Position numbers and translations under genes: made by a program | Shown: one piece after another, positions 9,323-16,048 of the stretch | How the letters are laid out: each line of letters opens with the position of its first letter | Numbering within the stretch: position 1 is the stretch's first letter | DNA from: an uncultured Clostridia bacterium | Lineage (GTDB): Bacteria; Bacillota; Clostridia; Oscillospirales; CAG-272 | NCBI GenBank assembly: GCA_937892405.1 | Contig: CALAFS010000079.1 | Location: 1-27,231 of the forward strand | Direction: 5' to 3' | Length of the DNA: 27,231 bases | Notes under the pieces: generated by a model | Told to the model about the DNA's origin: nothing | The model's database searches: none | Seen by the model: only the letters and a program-made list of their open reading frames with translations

Positions 9323-9357
9323 AAATCTCCGTTCCGCCGCCTGTCCGGCGGCAAAGT
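9323..9357 (-). promoter_or_regulatory. Leader hairpin element, copy 1 (AraC gene)
   Basis: On the transcript, GCCGCC (9352-9347) pairs with GGCGGC (9341-9336) around a 5-base loop. It is followed at once by GGAAC and the GGAG ribosome binding site of the AraC gene. Almost the same block, with the same stem and loop size, lies upstream of the gene ending at 13092. Confidence 0.75.
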
Positions 9358-9406
9358 AAGGTATCAATCTCCGGTGTCTCCGACAGATTCTTCAAAATAT
9401 ATATAC

Positions 9407-9435
9407 AGTATAACAGATTTTGTGCCGTTTGTAAA
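9407..9435 (-). promoter_or_regulatory. Sigma-A-type promoter for the AraC gene
   Basis: On the minus strand, TTTACA (9435-9430), a 17-base spacer, then TATACT (9412-9407). It starts about 20 bases after the stop of the ABC transporter gene and gives a leader of roughly 80 bases. Confidence 0.85.
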
Positions 9436-9455
9436 GAGAAACCGACAAAATTCCG

Positions 9456-11249
9456 TCAGGCGGTGTCAAACTGTGCGTGATAGAGCTCGCTGTAAAATCC
9501 GCGCTTTTCGAGAAGCTCGTCATGCGTCCCCTGCTCCACGACATCTCCCTCCCGTACGACAAGAATCCGATCGGCGTCGCGAATGGTGGACAGGCGGTGC
9601 GCGATGACAAAACAGGTGCGCCCGCGCATCAGGGCAATCATGGCATCGGAAATATCCTTTTCCGTTGCGGAGTCGACATTGGAGGTTGCCTCATCGAGAA
9701 TCAGCATCGGAGAATCCATGAGCATCGCCCGTGCGATGGTAAGAAGCTGTTTTTGTCCTTTGGATATCGCGTCCCCCTCGGTGATGACGGTGTCATAGCC
9801 TTCGGGAAGGCTTTCGATATAGGAATGAATTCTCGCGGCGCGGCAGACCGCCTCGACCTGCTCACGACTCACGCCTTCCCTGCCGTAGGCAATGTTTTCA
9901 TACACCGTCCCGCGGAAGAGCCATGTCTCCTGAAGCACCATGGTATAAGCGGCGCGCAGGCTGTCGCGGGTAAAGGAATACATATCCTCCCCGTCGATCA
10001 GAATACTGCCGTCGTCGATATCGTAAAAGCGCATGAGAAGGTTGATGATCGTCGTCTTCCCTGCGCCGGTCGGACCGACGATGGCGGTGACGGAGCCGGG
10101 AGAGGCAACAAAGGACAGATCCTTCAGCACGGGGCGTGCGGGATCATAGCCGAATCTGACATGAGAAAACCGGATTTCTCCGTGCGGGGGCGGAAGCGCG
10201 CGGGCGTCGGCGAAGTCCTCCGGTTCCGGTGTTTCGTCGATCAGACGGAAGACGCGCTCCGCCGCGGCAAGCGCCGACTGAATGTCCGCGTAAATGTTCG
10301 CGATTTGGTTGATGGGTCCCGAAAATTTCCGGGAAAGGAGGACGAAACGGGACAGTCCCTCGAGGGAGAGCCCGCCGCCCGTCATATACAGGATCGCACC
10401 GAAAATGTTGACGAGGGTCATCGAAAGGTTGTTTACAAAGTTGACAGACGGTCCCGCCATCGTTCCGTTTGCTTCCGCATTGATATAAGCGTTCGATGCT
10501 TCGGAATTCTTTTCTTCAAAGCCGGCACCGACGGCATCTTCCGCGGCGTAAGTACGAATGACCTTCTGTCCGGCGATCATCTCTTCGGCGTAGCCGTTCA
10601 TCTCGGCGAGTGCGGCACTCCGCTTACGGAAGAGCGGACGGGTGATCTTCGAGATGATGTGCGTCAAAAGAATCGAGAGCGGTATGGTGACGAAAAAGAC
10701 GATCATCAGCCGCAAAGACACCGTAATCATCAGAATAAAGGCGTAGATTACGGTGGCAAGGCTCGAAATGATCTGCAGAAAGTCGCTCGACAGCGATTCG
10801 CCGACCGTGTTGACATCATATGTAACTGTGCTGACGATTTCTCCCGCCTGATGACGGTCGAAAAAGCCGACGGGGAGCGTAACGAGTTTCCGATAGATGT
10901 CCTCCCTCATCTTGGCGCTGATTCTCTGCGACAGTTTCAGCATGACGACGGACAAGAGGTAAGCGATCACCGAAGACAATACATAAAATACCACCATCAG
11001 GAGAAGATACAGATACACATCGCCCGTATTTTCTCCCGCGATGGCGCCGATGGCAGACGCCGCGAGCGAGGTGCCCGTAATGGAAAGAACACCCGAGACA
11101 ACGGTCAGAAAGATCGCCGAGAGCAATTTCCATTTATCGTGAGAGAGGTAGCGCCAAAGACCGCGATAAATATAGCCGATGTCATGCCCACGCAAAAGAT
11201 CGCGTCCGCCGGTACGGTTCTTCGGGTTGAATGTCGAAGGATTCTTCAT
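9456..11249 (-). CDS. ABC exporter half-transporter, catalytically complete subunit
   Basis: 597 residues: a hydrophilic N-terminus of about 35 residues, six predicted membrane helices to about 330, then a nucleotide-binding domain. Walker A is GPTGAGKTT, the signature is SKGQKQ (a common variant of LSGGQ), and Walker B is PMLILDEATSNVD with the catalytic Glu present. A GGAGGTGA site precedes the start, which lies 4 bases after the stop of the partner gene, so the two are translated together. It resembles the multidrug/lipid heterodimeric exporters of Firmicutes (BmrCD and TM287/288 type). The cargo cannot be deduced from sequence. Confidence 0.93.
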   Translation of the reverse strand: MKNPSTFNPKNRTGGRDLLRGHDIGYIYRGLWRYLSHDKWKLLSAIFLTVVSGVLSITGTSLAASAIGAIAGENTGDVYLYLLLMVVFYVLSSVIAYLLSVVMLKLSQRISAKMREDIYRKLVTLPVGFFDRHQAGEIVSTVTYDVNTVGESLSSDFLQIISSLATVIYAFILMITVSLRLMIVFFVTIPLSILLTHIISKITRPLFRKRSAALAEMNGYAEEMIAGQKVIRTYAAEDAVGAGFEEKNSEASNAYINAEANGTMAGPSVNFVNNLSMTLVNIFGAILYMTGGGLSLEGLSRFVLLSRKFSGPINQIANIYADIQSALAAAERVFRLIDETPEPEDFADARALPPPHGEIRFSHVRFGYDPARPVLKDLSFVASPGSVTAIVGPTGAGKTTIINLLMRFYDIDDGSILIDGEDMYSFTRDSLRAAYTMVLQETWLFRGTVYENIAYGREGVSREQVEAVCRAARIHSYIESLPEGYDTVITEGDAISKGQKQLLTIARAMLMDSPMLILDEATSNVDSATEKDISDAMIALMRGRTCFVIAHRLSTIRDADRILVVREGDVVEQGTHDELLEKRGFYSELYHAQFDTA

Positions 11250-11253
11250 CTTC

Positions 11254-12957
11254 TCACCTCCCCTGCATATTTGCGATCTCGCGGTATCCCGCGTGTGTCG
11301 TCATCAGCTCGTCATGGGTGCCATAGCCCGTGATGCGACCGTCGGTCAGAAAAAGAATCCGATCGGCGTCGCGGATCGTGGCGATCCGCTGAGAGACGAG
11401 AATCGTGGTCGCCTTTGCCTGTTTTTTCAGTGCCGCGCGAAGGTCTCTGTCGGTTTTATAGTCAAGGGCGCTCGTCGCGTCATCGAGAACCAGAATTTCC
11501 GGTGAGCCGTACAGGGCACGCGCCAGCGTCAGGCGCTGTTTCTGCCCACCCGAAAGGTTGGCACCGCGGCTGTCGATATGCGTCTCTTCTCCCTCGGAAA
11601 GCTTCTCGACAAAGGATGCCGCCTGCGCCGTGTCTAAAGCGCGGGCAAGATCCTCTTCCGACCTTTCGCGGAAAAAGACGACATTCTCCGCGAGTGTCGC
11701 GGAAGGAACGAAATCATACTGAAAGCAGACGCCGAATTTACGGCGAAGCTCCGCATACGGATAGGAACGGATATCCCGTCCGTCAAGCAGAATCCGCCCT
11801 TCGTCTGGATCGTAAAGACGAAGCAATAGCGAAATCAAAGTGCTCTTTCCCGATCCCGTCGCACCGATAATGCCGAGCGTCTCCCCGCGAGAGAGTGTGA
11901 AGGAAATGTCGGCAAGGTCGGGAGTTCTCTTATTATAGGAGAAGGTCACATGCTCAAAGCGGAGATATGCCCCCTCCTCCGCCGTATGCGGGGCGGGAAG
12001 GGTCGGCATACGGCTCTCGGTCGTCAGGACCTCGGAGATCCGCTCCGCCGATGCCATGCACCGGGAAAGCTGAATGAAGATGCGTGTCATCATGATCATG
12101 TTGTTCAGGATCACGGTGAAATAAGTCATAAAGGACAAAAGCGTACCCGCCGCGTGGAAGCCGGTATGCGCCGCCAAAAGCGTGCCGATCAGAATGACGG
12201 CACAGAGTCCGAGGTTCAGAAGAAGGTCGCACAGAGGCTTTGTCAGAGAAAGCAGGCGTCCCGCCTCCACTTCTTTTTTCTCAAGGCGGCGGTTGACCCG
12301 GCAGAAGGCGTCGGTCTCGTATGCGGTTTTTGACAGTGCCTTGATGACACGAATACCGCTCGCGGTCTCATCGACCTTGCGCACCATATCATCGAGAACC
12401 GTCTGCTCTTCGTAATAAAGAGGCGTTGCCCGCCTTGTAATCACCCACACGGTCAAAGAGACAAGGGGTAAGGTCGCGATCAGTGCGACGGCGAGACGGG
12501 CATCCAGCACCAGCGTGATAACAATACCACCGATCAGGGTGATCGGTGCCTTGACGCCGAGGCGGAAAAGCCGTGCGAGAAACGCCGTCACATGATAAGT
12601 ATCCGTCGTCAGACGCGAGGTCAGTGAAGGAGTGCCGTAGGCGTCGATCGCGGGGGCGTCGAGATTCACGGTTTTCAGAAACAGGTCATGACGAAGATCG
12701 TGGGCTACATATCCCGACGCCTTTGCCGCCGTGCGATTGCCGAGGATATGAAACAGAAGCGTCAGAAGCGAAAGAAGGAGCATCGCACCGCCCGCCGCCA
12801 GTACGGCGCCGAGATCTTCTTTCGGCACCACCTCGTCAATCATATAGCCGAGGAGGGCGGGAATGAACAGCTCGCAGAAAGAAGCAATCGTCTTGAAAAG
12901 CAGACAGACGGTAATCAGAGCACGGTAAGGACGAAGATATGCCGTCAAGGTTTTCAT
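11254..12957 (-). CDS. ABC exporter half-transporter, degenerate-site subunit
   Basis: 567 residues with six membrane segments (about 15-295) and a nucleotide-binding domain from about 330. Walker A is GATGSGKS (365-372), LSGGQ is at 468-472, and Walker B is ILVLD (488-492) followed by Asp 493 instead of the catalytic Glu. Loss of this Glu in one partner is the hallmark of heterodimeric exporters with one degenerate ATP site, and the next gene has the intact Glu. The start follows an AAAGGAG site. I see no strong promoter in 12958-13091; the gene may have a weak one or be read from the P-loop genes upstream. Confidence 0.93.
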   Translation of the reverse strand: MKTLTAYLRPYRALITVCLLFKTIASFCELFIPALLGYMIDEVVPKEDLGAVLAAGGAMLLLSLLTLLFHILGNRTAAKASGYVAHDLRHDLFLKTVNLDAPAIDAYGTPSLTSRLTTDTYHVTAFLARLFRLGVKAPITLIGGIVITLVLDARLAVALIATLPLVSLTVWVITRRATPLYYEEQTVLDDMVRKVDETASGIRVIKALSKTAYETDAFCRVNRRLEKKEVEAGRLLSLTKPLCDLLLNLGLCAVILIGTLLAAHTGFHAAGTLLSFMTYFTVILNNMIMMTRIFIQLSRCMASAERISEVLTTESRMPTLPAPHTAEEGAYLRFEHVTFSYNKRTPDLADISFTLSRGETLGIIGATGSGKSTLISLLLRLYDPDEGRILLDGRDIRSYPYAELRRKFGVCFQYDFVPSATLAENVVFFRERSEEDLARALDTAQAASFVEKLSEGEETHIDSRGANLSGGQKQRLTLARALYGSPEILVLDDATSALDYKTDRDLRAALKKQAKATTILVSQRIATIRDADRILFLTDGRITGYGTHDELMTTHAGYREIANMQGR

Positions 12958-13028
12958 CGTTTTCTCCTTTCTCTTTCGGTATCGGTTCTTTCGCTAAAGA
13001 CGCCTTCGCGGTACAGAAGCGCTCTTTT

Positions 13029-13064
13029 AAAAAAAGAAGCCGGCACGCGGGATAAGCCCGGGTG
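13029..13064 (-). terminator. Weak possible terminator after the P-loop/TIGR03943 gene
   Basis: On the minus strand CGGG/CCCG with a further CAC/GTG pairing (13044-13064, one mismatch) precedes a T7 run at 13035-13029. The 8-base gap between stem and T run makes it a poor terminator, so partial read-through into the ABC genes is likely. Confidence 0.3.
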
Positions 13065-13091
13065 TCGACTCCCACAAAAATCATTATGAAC

Positions 13092-14033
13092 TCAATAGAA
13101 GGTGGCGACCTCTTGCGTGGGCTTCTCCGCGCGCTCAATCTTTGTCACGGTGAGGACGGGACCTTTCCCGCGATAGAGCTTTGAATACTCCGTCGCGAGT
13201 TTCCCCTCCACGGTGACCCAGTCGCGGGTCTTCAGGGTGAGGCTCCCCATTCCTTTCGCCACGACGCCGCGGTAGGCGATGTCCGCCTCACAACAGGTCA
13301 TGATATGGCGTCCGATCGCATACTGCCCCTTCGGAAGCGACGCGTCCAGGGCGACGATCCCTTTGAAGCGTACCGTCTTACCGTCGTATTTCTCGAACTC
13401 TTCGCTCATGTCACGATAAAAGAGGGCGAAATCTTCGTCCTTGATCTCGATGACGGGAGCGTTGATATCGAACGGAAGCGGATCTTCGATGTCGTCGAAG
13501 GTAATCTCACCTGCCGTATCCTCGTAGCAAATATTCGCCTTCCGGCTGATCGTACGCACCAGCTTATGCAGCTCGTTCTTGTCCGTCTTCTCGGTCGTGC
13601 GGTTGAAAACCACCATCTCCGCACTCGTCAGCTTGTCCACGACGAGCTGGCGCATGTTCGCGTTATAGGAAAGAATCGTCGTCGAATCCGCAATGAAAAT
13701 TTCCTGATATACCATGAAATTTTCAGGCAGAGCGTTATAAAACTTATCAAGCTGCCACATACCGTTATATTCGACGACGACGATGTCCGCCTTCGCCTGC
13801 TTCTGCCTTGCGAGCAGGCGGTCGGTCGTGAGATCCTGCTCGTCGTCAAAGGAGGCGAGCGACACATTGTCGCCGAGCTCGGCGGGATCGTACTCCTCCT
13901 CACCGTCCTCGCACCGCAGAATCAGATACTTCTTCTTTTTATCGTTGAAGTTCTCGTCCTGCATGGTCTCGATGATAAATTTTGTTTTCCCCGCCTCGAG
14001 AAAGCCGGTAAACAGATAAACGGGAATATCCAT
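13092..14033 (-). CDS. CobW-like P-loop protein fused to a TIGR03943/YcgQ-like domain
   Basis: 313 residues from the ATG at 14033, which follows GGAG; an earlier ATG at 14066 lies in the leader hairpin and is rejected. The N-terminal ~190 residues look like a COG0523/CobW-type P-loop domain: Walker A GFLEAGKT (10-17) after IPVYLFT. The family metal motif CxCC is absent, and the G4 position reads NRTT (144-147). From about 205 the protein switches to a domain resembling the C-terminus of TIGR03943/YcgQ permease partners, with YDGKTVRFKGIV and the Cys pair TCCEAD (246-251). Downstream of a metal-loop paralog, it probably takes part in metal handling. Metal and partner unknown; the domain call is by motif resemblance. 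Confidence 0.75.
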   Translation of the reverse strand: MDIPVYLFTGFLEAGKTKFIIETMQDENFNDKKKKYLILRCEDGEEEYDPAELGDNVSLASFDDEQDLTTDRLLARQKQAKADIVVVEYNGMWQLDKFYNALPENFMVYQEIFIADSTTILSYNANMRQLVVDKLTSAEMVVFNRTTEKTDKNELHKLVRTISRKANICYEDTAGEITFDDIEDPLPFDINAPVIEIKDEDFALFYRDMSEEFEKYDGKTVRFKGIVALDASLPKGQYAIGRHIMTCCEADIAYRGVVAKGMGSLTLKTRDWVTVEGKLATEYSKLYRGKGPVLTVTKIERAEKPTQEVATFY

Positions 14034-14070
14034 AAAATCTCCATTCCGCCGCCCACGCGGCGGCATAAGT
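14034..14070 (-). promoter_or_regulatory. Leader hairpin element, copy 2 (P-loop/TIGR03943 gene)
   Basis: GCCGCC (14064-14059) pairs with GGCGGC (14053-14048) around a 5-base loop, followed by GGAAT and the GGAG site of the gene starting at 14033. The flanks AAATCTCC and TTCC (plus strand) match copy 1 at 9323-9357; the loop differs. Confidence 0.75.
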
Positions 14071-14082
14071 CACAAGGATCAT

Positions 14083-14112
14083 GGGACATATCGCCTCTCG
14101 GAGGCATGTCCC
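14083..14112 (-). promoter_or_regulatory. Intercistronic stem-loop
   Basis: GGGACAT (14083-14089) pairs with ATGTCCC (14106-14112), and GCCTC (14093-14097) with GAGGC (14101-14105), giving a 12-pair stem with a three-base bulge and a 3-base loop. No T run follows on the minus strand, so it is more likely an RNA-processing or stability element than a terminator. It lies between the two P-loop genes. Confidence 0.65.
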
Positions 14113-14130
14113 TGCCGCGGGTTCTTCGTC

Positions 14131-15312
14131 TTACAGAGCAAACAGGGTTTTCAGCGCATCGCGGTTCAGCCCGGAGCCGATCACGCAGAGGCGCCCGATG
14201 ATGCCGGCGGCACCATAGCGGATATCAATGCCGCCCGGCACATAGTCGAAGTGAATCCATCTGCCGTCCTCGGCGGGCACAATTCCCTTCGCACGCAGAA
14301 TCATGCCGTAGGTATGATCCTCGTCAAAGGCGGAGAGAATGTCACGCAGTTTTTCCTCGGAGAAGGTATGTGTAGTCTCGGCGCCGAAGCTCTGGAACAC
14401 CTCGTCGGCGTCGTGATCGTGATGATGGTGATGCCCGCAGGAACAGGTCTCACCGTCGTGATGATGGTGCTCATGTTCATGCTCTTCTTCATCGTCATCA
14501 TCGTCGTCATCGTGATGGTGGTGATGTCCGCAGGAGCAGTGATCGTCATCGTCATGATCGTGATGATGTTCATGCTCCTCCTCATCGTCGTCGTCATCGT
14601 CATCATCGTCGTGATGGTGTCCGCAGGAGCAATGATCGTCGTCTTCGTCATGATGATGGTGATGGTGATGATGCTCTTCTTCATGTGCAAGAAGCTCAAG
14701 CGCGTCCTCAAGCGTGTCCTTCTGCTCCATGGCGGCAAGAATGGTCTTACCGTCAAGCTCGCTCCACGGTGTGGTGACGATCGTCGCCTTCGCATTGTGT
14801 GTGCGGAGAAGCGCCACCGCCTCTTCCACCTTCGCCGCGGAAACCGCGTCGGTATGGGAGAGAACGATCGCAGAGGCATGCTCGATCTGATCGTTGAAGA
14901 ATTCGCCGAAGTTCTTCATATACATCTTGCACTTTCCGGCGTCGACAACGGTCGTAAAGCAGTTGAGCTCCGCCTTTTCGGGATCGGCAGTGGAAGCGGC
15001 ACGAATGACATCGGAGAGCTTACCGACGCCCGACGGTTCGATGATGATACGGTCGGGGTGATATTCGTCAATCACCTTGGCAAGTGCCGCTCTGAAGTCA
15101 CCGACAAGAGAACAGCAGATACAGCCCGAGTTCATCTCGGTGATCTGAATCCCGGCGTCTTTCAGGAATCCGCCGTCGATACCGATCTCGCCGAACTCGT
15201 TCTCGATCAGGACAACCTTTTCGCCGGTGTATGCTTCGGCAATCAGTTTTTTAATCAGCGTCGTCTTACCGGCGCCGAGAAATCCGGAAAAAATATCAAT
15301 TTTTGTTTTCAT
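14131..15312 (-). CDS. COG0523/CobW family GTPase with His/Asp/Cys-rich metal loop
   Basis: 393 residues from the ATG at 15312. COG0523 proteins are P-loop GTPases that act as metal chaperones or insertases (zinc, cobalt or nitrile hydratase iron, depending on the subgroup). Walker A is GFLGAGKT (10-17), the metal motif GCICC is at 63-67, and the G4 position reads SHTD (152-155). A CobW C-terminal domain ends the protein (about 310-393). Between the two lies a ~96-residue linker (about 210-305) with 36 His, long Asp runs and three CSCGHHH modules. Such loops point to metal storage or buffering. A consensus promoter precedes it, and the leader has a hairpin and mini-ORF before the start. A GTG at 15342 is an alternative, less well spaced start. 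Confidence 0.93.
   Translation of the reverse strand: MKTKIDIFSGFLGAGKTTLIKKLIAEAYTGEKVVLIENEFGEIGIDGGFLKDAGIQITEMNSGCICCSLVGDFRAALAKVIDEYHPDRIIIEPSGVGKLSDVIRAASTADPEKAELNCFTTVVDAGKCKMYMKNFGEFFNDQIEHASAIVLSHTDAVSAAKVEEAVALLRTHNAKATIVTTPWSELDGKTILAAMEQKDTLEDALELLAHEEEHHHHHHHHDEDDDHCSCGHHHDDDDDDDDDEEEHEHHHDHDDDDHCSCGHHHHHDDDDDDDEEEHEHEHHHHDGETCSCGHHHHHDHDADEVFQSFGAETTHTFSEEKLRDILSAFDEDHTYGMILRAKGIVPAEDGRWIHFDYVPGGIDIRYGAAGIIGRLCVIGSGLNRDALKTLFAL
14402..14689 (-). repeat. His/Asp codon repeat tract with three CSCG-polyHis modules
   Basis: About 290 bases of GAT/GAC/CAT/CAC codons, interrupted by three copies of a CSCGHHH-coding block. It is a simple-sequence-like coding tract prone to length change, and on the opposite strand it reads as a false Val/Met/Ile-rich frame. 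Confidence 0.9.
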
Positions 15313-15320
15313 GATACAGG

Positions 15321-15346
15321 TCACGCTGTCATGCGACAGCACTCCT
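15321..15346 (-). promoter_or_regulatory. RBS, hairpin and four-codon mini-ORF before the CobW-family start
   Basis: AGGAG (15346-15342) is 29 bases from the ATG of the CobW gene, too far for normal use. At 9 bases from it lies ATG-ACA-GCG-TGA (15332-15321), a complete mini-ORF. Its ATG sits in the loop of the perfect hairpin GCTGTC-GCAT-GACAGC (15340-15325). The hairpin may bring the ribosome binding site close to the real start, or the mini-ORF may control translation. The palindrome could also be a DNA operator. Confidence 0.5.
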
Positions 15347-15370
15347 TTTCATATTTATTTTATATATTAT

Positions 15371-15399
15371 ATTATAGTCCCCTTCTGCGGGATTGTCAA
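15371..15399 (-). promoter_or_regulatory. Consensus sigma-A promoter for the CobW-family gene
   Basis: TTGACA (15399-15394), a 17-base spacer, then TATAAT (15376-15371), perfect in both hexamers. On the plus strand, TTTTCA (15346-15351) and TATTAT (15370-15375) could form a weaker overlapping promoter for the flavoprotein gene. Confidence 0.88.
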
Positions 15400-15416
15400 G
15401 AAAGGAAATAAGAAAA

Positions 15417-16037
15417 ATGAAAATTCTTTTGATCAACGGTTCCCCGCACGAGCACGGCGTCACCGACCGTGCTCTCGCAGAATTCCGTACCGCAGCCGAA
15501 AAGGCGGGCGTCGGTACCGAAACCTTCTGGCTCGGCAATTCCCCGATTCTCACCTGCATCGCCTGCGGACTTTGCAAAAAAAGCGGACGCTGCTTTTTCG
15601 ATGACGGAGTGAATGCGCTCGCAGACCGCGCGGGAGAGGCGGACGCCTTTGTCTTCGGAACGCCCGTGCATTACGCAGGTGCGAGCGGTGCGCTCAAATG
15701 TGCGATGGGACGACTCTTTTATTCCGCGTCATCCGCTCTCTGCGGCAAGCCCGCCGTCGCCCTCGCCGTCTCCCGTCGCGGAGGCAATGTCACAGCCCTT
15801 TCGGAGATCGAGCGCTTCTTCACCTTCAACAGCATGCCGCTTGTCAGCGGAAACTATTGGTGTATTCTGCACGGGACGACGCCCGCCGAGGCGGAAGAGG
15901 ACAAAGAAGGACTTCAGACACTGAGAATCGCAGCGGAGAATCTCATTTTTCTCACCCGCGCAATTGATCTCGCAAAAAAGAACGGCGTCCCTCTCCCGGA
16001 GCGGGAGGAAAAAATCAAAACCTCCTTTATCCGGTAG
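15417..16037 (+). CDS. Iron-sulfur flavoprotein-like NAD(P)H-dependent FMN reductase
   Basis: 206 residues from the ATG at 15417, after an AAAGGAA site; a TTG at 15393 in the same frame lies in the opposing promoter and is rejected. The N-terminus MKILLINGSPHEHG is the flavodoxin-like phosphate-binding loop of the NADPH-dependent FMN reductase superfamily. C47-x2-C50-x2-C53-x5-C59 is the compact cluster motif of archaeal/clostridial iron-sulfur flavoprotein (Isf), so an FMN plus [4Fe-4S] electron carrier or reductase is likely. VFGTPVHYAGASG fits the flavin-contacting region. It diverges from the CobW gene and converges with the S26 peptidase gene, 11 bases apart. The electron partner is unknown. 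Confidence 0.85.
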   Translation: MKILLINGSPHEHGVTDRALAEFRTAAEKAGVGTETFWLGNSPILTCIACGLCKKSGRCFFDDGVNALADRAGEADAFVFGTPVHYAGASGALKCAMGRLFYSASSALCGKPAVALAVSRRGGNVTALSEIERFFTFNSMPLVSGNYWCILHGTTPAEAEEDKEGLQTLRIAAENLIFLTRAIDLAKKNGVPLPEREEKIKTSFIR

Positions 16038-16048
16038 GACGCCGTCTG

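Noticed and set aside
9320..9367. TTG start at 9367 for the AraC gene
   Set aside because: The 16 extra residues come from the leader hairpin element; the ATG at 9319 has a correctly spaced GGAG site, and the cupin domain starts just after it.
14034..14066. ATG start at 14066 for the P-loop/TIGR03943 gene
   Set aside because: It would translate the leader hairpin. The ATG at 14033 follows GGAG and begins directly with the strand leading to Walker A.
14641..14700. Poly-His run as an engineered tag
   Set aside because: It is part of a natural, long and irregular His/Asp/Cys loop inside a COG0523 protein, not a terminal tag.
14251..15411. Long plus-strand frame rich in Val, Met and Ile that looks like a membrane protein
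   Set aside because: It is the complement of the His/Asp codon tract of the CobW-family gene; CAY/GAY codons read as Met/Val/Ile on the other strand. It also runs across that gene's promoter and has no ribosome binding site.
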